Source: Phytophthora colocasiae (lineage: Eukaryota; Oomycota; Peronosporomycetes; Peronosporales; Peronosporaceae). Taken from it: a stretch of 64,000 bases of DNA. The position numbers were made by a program, and so were the translations under genes. Below the pieces are notes generated by a model. The model ran no database searches. It had not been told where the DNA came from and saw nothing but the letters and a program-made list of their open reading frames with translations. The stretch is taken from the NCBI GenBank assembly GCA_018806915.1, contig JAGKQI010000043.1:434001-498000 (forward strand). Direction: 5' to 3'. Within the stretch, counting starts at the first letter, position 1. Every line of letters starts with the position of its first letter. Below are positions 40,852 to 50,276 of this stretch, one piece after another.

Positions 40852-42941
40852 CTATTGAGACTCCGAGTCCGTGGAGACTGCATCGAAAAACTCGTCATCG
40901 TCGTCTGTGCCATCGGTGGCCTCGCTCTCATCGTCGTTGAAGAGCTCCAGCTCCTTCGCGTGTCCACTGGGCAGATCCACCGCCGCGAGCACTTGGATGG
41001 CGGCCTGGAACGTAGTCAAAACATACCCTTCGACGCCTTTGCCGCCTCCATTCGTGAAAAACGAGATGAACGCGATCTCCGCCACGAAATCCGAGTCTGC
41101 GCCACACAAGCGCGGACACTCGACCAGAAAAGCGCACAGAATAGGGATCAGCATGTCCGTGTTCGAGGTCGACTGGTGCAGGATCTCAGCGAAGCAGCAG
41201 ATGCTTCGGAAGGCGTCACAGAGCAGCACCAGTTTCAGCAGGGGAGACGTCGTCTTCTGCATCATAACAACCATCTTCTCTTCCGCCTTTTGCAGATCTT
41301 CAGCCAGTACTGGAACCTTCCCGAGGCCAGCAGTTTGCGACTGACTAGGCAATTGCAACAACGCTGACGAGTGATACTTCTGCTCTCGTCGAATGTCTGC
41401 CAAGTTGTTGGCAAAAGAAGTGGCAGCAGCCTCGAACGTCCGCTGGAACTCGCCAAACACCATCGCGTGAATGTCGTCGTATATGATTCGCTCCACTGCC
41501 AAATTACAGCTGCTCACAGCTTCCGGTGTGCTCGATAAGCTCGGGAAGCACTGCAACGTCGCACCCATAACATGCGCCACGTACATCTTGGTGTCCTGAA
41601 GCGTTTCCTTGGCCAACATACGAACTGCAGCAGTCTCTGCAGTTCTCGAACTCCCAGAGAAACTCAGTCTTCTCAGCTTCGTCTGGTGTCTAGTAGAGAA
41701 CCGCTTCCGGAACGCTTCACACAGCTGGACGTTCATTTGTCCTAAAAACTCGCTAGGTGAAGAGAAGATGCCAAAAAGGAAGCGATACACCTCAACGTCA
41801 TCCGGTCTGAATCTTCCATCACTCGTACTAGCCTCAGCTCCGTCTTGTTGCTGTTGTTGTCTTGGGTCTGGCAACTGAAAGCGACGTGAGAACTCCGCGT
41901 CTTTCATACAAGCCTCGTCTGATGGCGCACCATCGAAGTTCTTCTTGCAGTTCCAGCAGATCTCCATGGCCCACTCGCCCTTCCTCAATCGCTCCTTCTT
42001 GCGTCGTGCTGCTTTCATTTTTCCCTGATGCGTCACAGTAGCTGCTGCTGCAGCACTAGCCGTAAGACCAATGCCCGCCATGACAGTCTCCGCCCCGACA
42101 CTCGCTACCAGCATGTTTAATCCAGCTAAAACTCCAGCTGCAGGTCCCATAACTAAAGCTCCAACTACGCCACCTGCGGCCAATACTGGTGCCAGCTTCT
42201 TGGCGATCTTGGCCGCTGTCTGCAGCTGTTTGTGAGCTGCTCCACCTTTCGCCACTGCTGAGGCTGTTCCTACACTTGGGACGCTGCTGCTGTTGAGCTC
42301 CTCGATCAAGGTCGCCAATGTAAAAGCTTCCGGCGATGTAGAGCCTCTGGCTCCTGTCTTCTGCTTTGTAATATGCTCTTCTTCCTCTGGTGGGGGGAAC
42401 AGGAGTGCTTCAGCTGGTGGTGGAGAATGGCTACACATTGGCATAAAACTCTGGTGGTTTCTACAGTAGCGATGAAGGTGCGAGAAGCTCACACATTCTC
42501 TATGGGCGAATTTGCCACAGCTTAGACACTGGCAGATCTCTGAATTGATGGCTTTCACGGTAGTAGAAGAAGGTTTAGCGCCTGAACGAGCACTTCTTCT
42601 GACGTTATTGGGCTTCCCGATGGCCAGGAGACGCTCTTGACACAGCAAACAGTCCCTAAAGAAGAGAAGACTGCGGTCTACAGTCGGCAGTAGACGAAGC
42701 TTCACGGGGGAGAAGCTGTGGCCGTGTAAAGGGTCAGAGAAGGATCCGGCTGTGTCGCGGAGGTAGGCGCTGATGTTGAATTGTGAGCGTTGTAGAGGGA
42801 GATTGAGGGTAAAAACAGTATGGATAGAGACGCAAGAAACACACAAAGGTAAGGGACAATGAATGAGACACCAGGAGCTTCTACAGATAGAGATATGCTA
42901 GAGAGAAGATGGTAGCGATCGTACCTGAGTGCGCCATGCAT
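40852..42941 (-). CDS. VPS9-domain protein with N-terminal zinc finger (Rab5-type GEF candidate)
   Basis: Exon 1 (42941-42925, MHGALS) is joined across a 155-nt intron to exon 2 (42769-40852), giving 644 aa. N-terminal: CLLCQERLL ... CQCLSCGKFAHRECVSF, a C1-like zinc-binding module. The middle has a Gly/Ala-rich hydrophobic stretch (APVLAAGGVVGALVMGPAAG), possibly membrane-associated, a basic patch and CWNCKKNF. The C-terminal part matches VPS9: SPLLKLVLLCDAFRSI, TDMLIPILCAFLVECPRL, EIAFISFF, GYVLTTFQAAIQVLA. VPS9 domains activate Rab5-family GTPases in endocytosis. The acidic tail ends FFDAVSTDSESQ. Confidence 0.85.
42770..42924 (-). other. Intron of the VPS9 gene
   Basis: 155 nt, donor GTACGA after MHGALS, acceptor ACATCAG. 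Without it the main frame has no ATG for over 130 codons, and the joined phase is exact. Confidence 0.72.
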
Positions 42942-43039
42942 CGCGTTCCGACTCAGAACTTCTGAGCGAACTTAACGATTCAGAGCAGATTTCTGATGCG
43001 AACCTAACACGAACTTAACTTGAATGAGGACCGACCGAA

Positions 43040-43400
43040 ACTGTGTGCTTCCTTCAGTGCGGATCTATCAGCAGGAGTTTGGCAACTGCGTTAGTTTGTC
43101 CTCCGTGGGCAGAATTGCGTTTGGGCGACGTTGTCTTCAACATGCGAGCATTAAAGTACGATGCGGAACAGGCTGCCCGAGATGCTGATGTTATGGAGAG
43201 ACTGGAATTTGTCTGGCATATTTCCGGCACTGGGGACATTCAAACTGGTGAATGGCCATAACAACATCCCAGCACTCTTCGTGGCGCCGAGTACGAAGCC
43301 GTGGCCTAAAAAAAAAAGGCACGGACTGCGGATTGGAAGAGTTGTCGACAACATTCGCCAACGCTGCTCGAAGTATTGATCATTTGGCCTCAAACTCGGA
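43040..43400 (+). pseudogene. Second HA-domain repeat protein fragment
   Basis: Parallel to the minus-strand fragment at 30.9-31.8 kb but on the plus strand: LRLGDVVFNMRA, RNRLPEMLMLW, FPALGTFKLVNGHNNIPALF and GLRIGRVVDNIRQRC. A deletion of about 19 bases after DNIRQRC relative to the other copy, plus several frameshifts, show it is decayed. Confidence 0.72.
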
Positions 43401-43574
43401 AGCAGAGATGTCTTTCATTGCCCCTATTGTGATCACGTTGCAGGGGGATAGATGTCAACGCTGCCTTCAACATTCTCCGGTTTGTCTGCGGTGGATCATT
43501 ATCGACGGATCAATAACGAGCGGAACAGCTTGAACACCACGGGTTACAGCGTGGAAGCGACAGAAGCTATAATA

Positions 43575-43579
43575 GCTAG
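43575..43579. repeat. Target site duplication GCTAG (left)
   Basis: 5-bp duplication before the 5' LTR of gypsy element 2, with its partner at 49066-49070. Confidence 0.93.
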
Positions 43580-43808
43580 TGTGACGATGATGCATCGTCA
43601 TTCAAAGTTTTCACAGATGAAACCAGGATCTTTGAAACTAACGCTGATGCTGCGTTCGTTTTGCAACGGACGACAAGGACAGGAAACTCTCTCCTCCTGC
43701 AGCTTAGGTAACGACTAGCTGTGGCTTTCATTCCTTACATATTAATCTCAGTCTTCAATTTTCTTTATCAATCTCAAGTCCTCTACAAGACTCCGTTCGA
43801 TTGTGACA
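43580..43808 (+). repeat. 5' LTR of gypsy element 2
   Basis: TGTGACGATG ... CGATTGTGACA, 229 bp. It lacks ACAGAACAC, present near the end of the 3' LTR. Confidence 0.93.
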
Positions 43809-43889
43809 ATTTCGAAATTAGAGTGAAAACTCTGTTCGACCGTATTTGAGGCAACTACCGAGTATACCCGGCTAAGTACGATACCGTAC

Positions 43890-45029
43890 ATGCAGCGACC
43901 CAAGACTCCGCGTGCTGCTGAGGAAACATCACCAAATTTGAGACCTCGTCAGCATTCACGCACCGACGACGAAGGGATGGACCACGCGTCGTCCTCTGGG
44001 CTGCCCCAACCAAACAAATCAAGCACACCGGCAACACCAGCGCCGGGTGCAACCTCCCCTCCTCCACCACCTCCACAAGCTCCCCAACCAGCTATGCCAC
44101 AGCCTGGGTCGGGGTCTAATGATGGTGTGATGGGTCAAGTGCTGCACATGATGGCAGTGCAGCAGCAGGCCATGCAGTTGCAACAGCAACAATTCCAAGC
44201 TTTCATGGAGCAACAGATTACATTCCAGCGCGAGATGTTCGAGCAACAATCTCGTGTTGCTCGCCAAAAGCACAAAGCCGAGCCCCCTAAATTCCATGGA
44301 CGGGCCGGTGAAGATTTGGAGCTGTGGCTGTTCGCCATAGAAGAGCACCTGAGCAGCTATGCCCGAGAGCGGGACAGCTGTGACTCACGATTCGTCGATA
44401 TGGTGGTCCCTTTTCTGGGACCAGACGCGATGTCATGGTACAGAGAGTTTAAGAACATCGTTGGAGACCAACCTCGTACCTGGTTCCTCTTCAAACAACA
44501 GATTCGCGTGCGCTTTCGCGAAAGTGATTTCGAGTTTAAACTACTCTCGAAACTACATGATCTACAAGTTTCTGGCACACAACATGAGTATACCTCCAAG
44601 TTCATGCTGCTTCTTTCTCAATCGTCCCTGGAATTGCCAGAAATGGTGAAGCGCTGGCTGTACCAACAGAATTTGCGTGCAGACACGTCCAGTCACATCT
44701 CGCAAAATATTCCTTTGACTTTACAAGAAACTATTGATCACGCTCAACGCTTCGAGGATGCCCGCAAGCCTTCAAAGTTTAGGCAGAATCAGATTCAGAA
44801 TCAGAATCAGAAAGTTTCGGGGTCAACTTCAACTTCAGTACCAACTTCAACTACGACTGGTACAAATTCGGTCAAGTCAAATATCCGGAAAGGCAAACCT
44901 GCCTCAGGAACTAGTTCAGTCAAGACGCCAGGTTTTGTACCCACATGTCATTCATGTGGTGTGGAAGGTCACATCGCCCCTGCCTGCCCTGATCGGCAGC
45001 AGGGCGGTGCTGGCAAACAAAAAAACTAG
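43890..45029 (+). CDS. Gypsy element 2 gag
   Basis: ATG at 43890, 379 aa. The N-terminus is Pro/Ser-rich, followed by a Gln-rich coiled segment (about 85-120) and a retrotrans_gag core (ELWLFAIEEHLSSY, PDAMSWYREF). A basic tail carries one CCHC knuckle (CHSCGVEGHIAPAC). Gag packages the RNA and builds the particle. The stop TAG at 45027-45029 is preceded immediately by a slippery heptamer, so most ribosomes end here and a fraction continue into pol. Confidence 0.95.
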   Translation: MQRPKTPRAAEETSPNLRPRQHSRTDDEGMDHASSSGLPQPNKSSTPATPAPGATSPPPPPPQAPQPAMPQPGSGSNDGVMGQVLHMMAVQQQAMQLQQQQFQAFMEQQITFQREMFEQQSRVARQKHKAEPPKFHGRAGEDLELWLFAIEEHLSSYARERDSCDSRFVDMVVPFLGPDAMSWYREFKNIVGDQPRTWFLFKQQIRVRFRESDFEFKLLSKLHDLQVSGTQHEYTSKFMLLLSQSSLELPEMVKRWLYQQNLRADTSSHISQNIPLTLQETIDHAQRFEDARKPSKFRQNQIQNQNQKVSGSTSTSVPTSTTTGTNSVKSNIRKGKPASGTSSVKTPGFVPTCHSCGVEGHIAPACPDRQQGGAGKQKN

Positions 45030-45059
45030 GTAACTCGGTGGGCTGGCGCCCCACCGAGT
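45020..45059 (+). promoter_or_regulatory. -1 programmed ribosomal frameshift signal
   Basis: The slippery heptamer A AAA AAC (45020-45026) lies in the gag frame directly before TAG. After a 6-nt spacer comes a perfect 10-bp stem, ACTCGGTGGG (45033-45042) with CCCACCGAGT (45050-45059), loop CTGGCGC. The pol frame is exactly the -1 frame and is open through the heptamer (AAA AAA CTA GGT). Heptamer, spacer and stem all fit known -1 frameshift sites. Confidence 0.88.
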
Positions 45060-48000
45060 CTGACGCTGCAGCCGCCTGCCATACGACTGCAAGCCGTCAA
45101 GCCACGGGTCAACCTCCAATCACCTCGCAGATCTTCAATTATAGTACTGACGAAGCGGTTAGAAGGCCGACCAACGACAACATTTATGGCTACCTGGAGC
45201 AACGGGGCCATTGGAACAATGATCCTGTATCCGCTTTCATCGACAGCGGTGCTTCGTTCAACGCGGTGTCACCACGTTTCGTGGAGTCTCTGCACGTACC
45301 AGTGCAAGAGTACTCCAAACCTCTACTAATTCGTTTAGGAACCGGAACCACTTCGGTTATTCCGAGACGAGTAGTAGATCTCAACTTTGCACTAGATGGA
45401 TTTTCTACATATCGCTCCAAGGCATTTATATTGGATATTCCCGAAGGCAAGGACATTTTACTTGGCATACCATGGCTAGTGGATACAAATCCTGATATTG
45501 ACTGGAAGCTCAAGTCAGTCCGACCACGTAACCAACAAACACCAAGTCTTCCCTTTCGTCCGTGTGTTCCTGTTCCCCCAGCTAGAATTATTGCTGGACG
45601 GCGCCGTGGCAGTGCACAGCAACAGGACCAATCAGATGAGGACGTACGCCTTCATTACTTTATACAACATGGCCACCACTCGTCCGTGGGAACTACAAGA
45701 ATTGTGCGAACACGAAATCTTAATCGACTTCTTCGTGAACGCGACAACGAATTTTTCTTCTTTGTAAACCCATGTGGAGGAATCACCAAAGCCGATCAAG
45801 CATGGGAAAAGCTAAAAACATCACCTGCCTACCCATTACTATGCAAGTATCGCGATAAAGTTTTTCGTTCGCACCTTCCAGCTGTCCCACCTACGCGGAA
45901 AGATGGAATGGATGCCAAGATTGAGCTCACAGATGATGTTCCGATTCACCGGAAACAATTCCCTATCTCAGCCGAACAACGCGAGGCAATTCGCGCATGG
46001 ACTGCTGAAATGCTGGCGGCTAAAATGATCCGGCCCTCTAGTTCACCCTACTGTGCTCCCACCTTTTGTGTGAAGAAAAGCAGTGGTGAATGGAGAATTG
46101 TTCACGACTTCCGTGGATTGAACACGAAAATTAGAGTTCCAGCAAACCCAATACCGCGTAAAGATGATATTCTGCGTGCAATGGCTAAAGGACGACTCTT
46201 CTCCGCGATGGACTTACTTTGGGGATTTTTCCAGGTAAAACTTACCGAAGAATCTATACCTTTCACGGCATTTGCAACGCCTGACGGTTTATTTGAATAC
46301 TTAGTTACTCCGATGGGCGTTTCAAGTAGTCCGTCTTCCTTCAATCGACTGGTTCAAGCCATTTTCTCAGACCTAAATTTCTGCTGCCAAACTTATTTTG
46401 ACGACTTATTCGTCTTCACTCCTTCCGACTCAATTGAGGAGCACCTGGTGGCTTTAGAGAAGGTGCTGACGCGATGTGAAGAGCAGCAGCTATTCGTCAA
46501 GATCGAGAAATGTACATTTTGCTCCACAGAAATCCCTTGTCTCGGCGACTTTGTGGGCAGAGACGGCGTCCGGATGGATCCCAGCAAGATTGACGTTATC
46601 AGGAGCTGGCCAATACCACGGACAAAGCAAGAGCTTCAATCGTTCCTAGGTACATGTGTCTACGTGATGAAGTTCTGCGATGGATTTGGTGATTTGATCG
46701 CGCCGTTGACAGAACTCACTAAAGGGAAGAATCGACGAGATCCAATCAACTTTGGAGAGCGCGAACAACAAGCATTTGAAGAACTTAAGCGCAAATTGTC
46801 ATCCCCACCGATGCTAGCTCACCCAGATTTTTCTAAACCTTTTCACGTCAGCATGGATGCTTCTGATTTCGCGATAGGTGGATATCTCTTTCAGTATGAT
46901 GACTCTGGATATGAGCGTGTAATCGCATTTACTGGCCGAAAGCTTTCTCGTGCGGAACTAATTTATCCAACGAGAGAAAAAGAGCTGCTGGCTGCTCTTC
47001 ATGCTATGAGGACATGGAAAGTGTACCTCATTGATCGCCCGTTCTTCATAAATACGGACCATCGAACAATCGAGACGATACTTCAGCAGCAAACCTGTTC
47101 CCAGCGGTTGGCGCGGTGGCTCAATGAGCTTGCCTTGTTTCAACCTCAATTTAAGTGGGTAGCAGGAGCGACAAACATCGTAGCTGATACGTTATCGCGA
47201 AATCCAAACTGGAATGACGGTACCAGCAGATCAATCAGCCTCTCATCCCTGTTAAAATCCCTGACGACTCAAAAATCTACTGAAGAAGAAACCCTTTTGG
47301 CCCTGTCAACATCTTCATTGACCGATATTGCAACAGAGTGCAAGCGCTTGTACGACTCAGACAAATACTTCGGTCCAATTTGGCGCTTTTTCAAGAGTGA
47401 TGTCCCTCGTCAGCACCAATTCCAGCGTTTTGACCTTTTGGATGACTTGCTTTTCTTCAAAATTCGACCTGGAGCGCCAGCACGTCTGTGTGTACCAGCT
47501 AACACAGCCTTGCGAAATGCGATTCTACACGAGGAACATGACACGCCAACTCGGGGTCACCCAGGTCAAGCCAAGACACAACTACTCGTTGCATCCAAAT
47601 ACTACTGGCCAAGTATGGTGACTTCCGTCCGTTCGTACGTGGAAAGCTGTGAGCTTTGCCAACGAAATAAATATGTACGAGGAAAGCCCACTGGACATCT
47701 TCATCCGCTGGAGATTCCAGATCGTCGATGGAGCGACATCAGTATGGACTTTATGACAAAGCTTCCACGCACAGACAACGGGTTTGACGCAATTATGGTC
47801 ATGGTCGATCGCCTTACAAAACGAGCACACTTTATCCCGACAACCTCTAATGCTACCACCAAACAGACAGCTGTACTTTTCCGCGACTTCTACCAACGAC
47901 TCCATGGATTGCCGTCTTCGATCGTGTCTGACCGAGATGTAAAATTCACTGCCAACTTGTGGAAAAGTATCATGAACCTGCAAGGTACGAGGCTTCATCT

Positions 48001-48832
48001 CAGTACTGCCTTTAAACCATCAACGGACGGCCAATCCGAAGTTACCAACAAGGTGCTAGCTGAGTACATCCGGCACTTCATAAATCCTCATCAAACGGAT
48101 TGGGACGAGCTGCTACCGCTCGCAGAATTTGCCTATAACTCGCGAGTTCACGAGTCAATCGGCATGTCGCCATTCGTGGCAGATTTGGGATACCAACCGC
48201 GCTCTGTATCCGACTGCGTTCTACCGAGGCCAACTACATCATCACGAGCGGCTACTACATTTCTGGAGCATCAAAGGGCCATTCTCAGTGAAGCCTGTGA
48301 CGCGATTGCAGCAGCACAAGCTAACTGGCAGCGGAACTACGACAAAAATCGACTCCATACAGTCTACCAAATCGGAGATGACGTACTATTAAACACACGG
48401 AACTTAGACCTGGATCACCTCGGAACTGATGGTGCAAGGAAGTTTGCCGCCAGGTTTATTGGGCCTTATCGAGTTACAGCTATTACAGGTCCCGACCGAT
48501 ACAAGCTCGAGTTGCCACCAGGACTTCGGCTTTTTCCCGAATTTCACGTCTCAATGCTTCGGAAATACTTCAAAGATCTATCTCCAAGCCGAGCCAACCG
48601 CGTTCAACCACTGCTAACACGTGACGGTGCAGTTGGGCACCTAGTTTCAGCGATAACTAAGCACCGCAAGCGCAAGAGACAAACAGAATATCTCGTGCGG
48701 TGGCAAGATTCGGCAATTAAACCATCGTGGGAGCCCCTCGACCACTTAACCCAAGTGGTGGGACTTGTACGTCGTTATCTCGACACTCTACCCAAAACTC
48801 GTGCTACCGCTCGTCTACAGAGGGAACTGTGA
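45026..48832 (+). CDS. Gypsy element 2 pol (made as gag-pol by -1 frameshift)
   Basis: The open frame has no ATG near its start; the first possible start, GTG at 45038, is probably not used. Order: aspartic protease (AFIDSGASFN), reverse transcriptase (FSAMDLLWGFFQV, YFDDLFVF), RNase H (SMDASDFAIGG, NTDHRTIETIL), integrase (zinc finger with CELCQRNK; SMDFMTKLP, VSDRDVKF, DGQSEVTNK) and chromodomain (YLVRWQDSAIKPSWEP). All catalytic residues are intact. The chromodomain is expected to direct integration to marked chromatin. The TGA stop overlaps the first bases of the 3' LTR. Confidence 0.95.
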   Translation, partial: LGNSVGWRPTESDAAAACHTTASRQATGQPPITSQIFNYSTDEAVRRPTNDNIYGYLEQRGHWNNDPVSAFIDSGASFNAVSPRFVESLHVPVQEYSKPLLIRLGTGTTSVIPRRVVDLNFALDGFSTYRSKAFILDIPEGKDILLGIPWLVDTNPDIDWKLKSVRPRNQQTPSLPFRPCVPVPPARIIAGRRRGSAQQQDQSDEDVRLHYFIQHGHHSSVGTTRIVRTRNLNRLLRERDNEFFFFVNPCGGITKADQAWEKLKTSPAYPLLCKYRDKVFRSHLPAVPPTRKDGMDAKIELTDDVPIHRKQFPISAEQREAIRAWTAEMLAAKMIRPSSSPYCAPTFCVKKSSGEWRIVHDFRGLNTKIRVPANPIPRKDDILRAMAKGRLFSAMDLLWGFFQVKLTEESIPFTAFATPDGLFEYLVTPMGVSSSPSSFNRLVQAIFSDLNFCCQTYFDDLFVFTPSDSIEEHLVALEKVLTRCEEQQLFVKIEKCTFCSTEIPCLGDFVGRDGVRMDPSKIDVIRSWPIPRTKQELQSFLGTCVYVMKFCDGFGDLIAPLTELTKGKNRRDPINFGEREQQAFEELKRKLSSPPMLAHPDFSKPFHVSMDASDFAIGGYLFQYDDSGYERVIAFTGRKLSRAELIYPTREKELLAALHAMRTWKVYLIDRPFFINTDHRTIETILQQQTCSQRLARWLNELALFQPQFKWVAGATNIVADTLSRNPNWNDGTSRSISLSSLLKSLTTQKSTEEETLLALSTSSLTDIATECKRLYDSDKYFGPIWRFFKSDVPRQHQFQRFDLLDDLLFFKIRPGAPARLCVPANTALRNAILHEEHDTPTRGHPGQAKTQLLVASKYYWPSMVTSVRSYVESCELCQRNKYVRGKPTGHLHPLEIPDRRWSDISMDFMTKLPRTDNGFDAIMVMVDRLTKRAHFIPTTSNATTKQTAVLFRDFYQRLHGLPSSIVSDRDVKFTANLWKSIMNLQGTRLHLSTAFKPSTDGQSEVTNKVLAEYIRHFINPHQTDWDELLPLAEFAYNSRVHESIGMSPFVADLGYQPRSVSDCVLPRPTTSSRAATTFLEHQRAILSEACDAIAAAQANWQRNYDKNRLHTVYQIGDDVLLNTRNLDLDHLGTDGARKFAARFIGPYRVTAITGPDRYKLELPPGLRLFPEFHVSMLRKYFKDLSPSRANRVQPLLTRDGAVGHLVSAITKHRKRKRQTEYLVRWQDSAIKPSWEPLDHLTQVVGLVRRYLDTLPKTRATARLQREL

Positions 48833-49065
48833 CGATGATGCATCGTCATTCAAAGTTTTCACAGATGAAACCAGGATCTTTGAAACTAACGCTGATGCTG
48901 CGTTCGTTTTGCAACGGACGACAAGGACAGGAAACTCTCTCCTCCTGCAGCTTAGGTAACGACTAGCTGTGGCTTTCATTCCTTACATATTAATCTCAGT
49001 CTTCAATTTTCTTTATCAATCTCAAGTCCTCTACAAGACTCCGTTCGATTACAGAACACGTGACA
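48828..49065 (+). repeat. 3' LTR of gypsy element 2
   Basis: 238 bp, TGTGACGATG ... CACGTGACA, with nine extra bases relative to the 5' LTR. Confidence 0.93.
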
Positions 49066-49070
49066 GCTAG
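49066..49070. repeat. Target site duplication GCTAG (right)
   Basis: Second copy of the duplication that begins at 43575. Confidence 0.93.
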
Positions 49071-49531
49071 CTTTTGTTAGGATTTCTGTAACGGTGCCGT
49101 GAAGCTCCAGCAAAAGTGGCCACGATTCATCCAACGGCCTAAGTTTGCAGCGGAAAGAGCCTCGCAAGATATGTTTAGGTGTTTGGGGATGCAACGTCAC
49201 CAGTCATCAAGGCAGCGTGATTAAAAGTGCAACGATGATGGAGAGGTCTTCACGATCGCAGGACTGGAAGGTGTCCAACGTCCACCAACGAACTTGTCGG
49301 TTGCGTCTTTGGCTCGTTCGCTGGAAATGTTCCTCACCACGAGTCGTCCACAACTCAATCGTACAGTAGCTATATGCGTCATAGCGCACGTTTTAATGAT
49401 CCATACAGCTACATCCAATGTAATATATACTTCGAAAGTAACATGACTGGAGTCCAAGTCTCGATTTGCCCCCGTCAACTTGGCGGTCGACTAACCTACC
49501 GCCTGTCCAACGTGTCGGCTGGCAAAATGAT
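49071..49531. other. Non-genic flank between gypsy 2 and the pogo-like element
   Basis: The minus strand has open segments (WTTRGEEHFQRTSQ..., then after two stops TLHPQTPKHILRG...) that continue in frame across the gypsy insertion site, but no family is recognised. It is probably decayed sequence. Confidence 0.35.
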
Positions 49532-50183
49532 TACCGACTTCCTCTGTTTATACCGGTCACCTGCATATAACGGTCAGCCAATCACAATCAAGAAAGAGAA
49601 TAGTGAATTTCCTCTGCTTATAACGGTCGTACAAAACCGAATCACAACGGTACCGCGTTTTTGACACTGACCAGTCATTTCAAGTTGATAATGCGCGGCA
49701 AACGACGAGCGTCATTCACGGCAGGAGACAAACTTGCCGTGATAAATGCGGTGGGGAAGACATGAAGAACCCAATACTGCTGTTGTGGGATGACTTCTCA
49801 AGATTGCGTGCGTATTGGATCGTGAATCTGAGCGAACAACTCCGAGCTCATGCCCCCAGGTTCTCCGTTTTCACCAGATCGAGCTACTATGGCAAGATGG
49901 ATACGAGAGGCTTGGGACAGTCTCTCGATCGAGGTGATAGCGAAAGAGTACAAGAAATGCTTTGGTGAGTTGGTTAGTGAGAGTGACACGGTAGCAGCTG
50001 ATCTTATTGACCTCCTTCGAGTCCTTGAGCGCCAGTGTGTGCTGTATGGATGCATAACAGTTTTTTTTAATTTTATGTTTTTTTTTTTTAACTTTAATTC
50101 TGTAGCCATCTGTACATACATGTTCATGGTGGTACGGTGTACCATGTACACGGGTGACCGTTATAAACAGAGGAAGTCGGTAC
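49532..50183 (+). mobile_element. Internally deleted pogo-like (Tc1/mariner) element
   Basis: About 30-bp inverted termini: left from 49532 (TACCGACTTCCTCTG) and right to 50182, one mismatch, with TA at both ends as target duplication. Inside are an N-terminal psq-type HTH start (MRGKRRASFTAGDKLAVI at 49691, then stop), a piece of DDE domain (PILLLWDDFS near 49770) and a C-terminal piece (SPDRATMARWIREAWDSLS near 49880). The middle of the transposase is missing. A second subterminal copy of TTCCTCTGCTTATAACGGTC lies near 49610. Confidence 0.82.
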
Positions 50184-50276
50184 CTAAAAGTAGTGAGGTA
50201 CTAAAACCCCATCTGAACTCTCCCGACTCCTTTTCGGTCATTTCCCAAACGGCCGGCAGCTACGCAGGTCTCCGCT

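Larger units (their letters stand above)
43580..49065 (+). mobile_element. Ty3/gypsy chromovirus 2, near-intact, 5486 bp
   Basis: LTRs of 229 and 238 bp, identical by eye except for nine bases near the 3' end, are flanked by GCTAG duplications. Interior: a short leader, intact gag, a -1 frameshift signal and intact pol ending in a chromodomain. It is potentially active. The family is distinct from element 1 in LTRs and gag-pol expression strategy. Confidence 0.96.
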
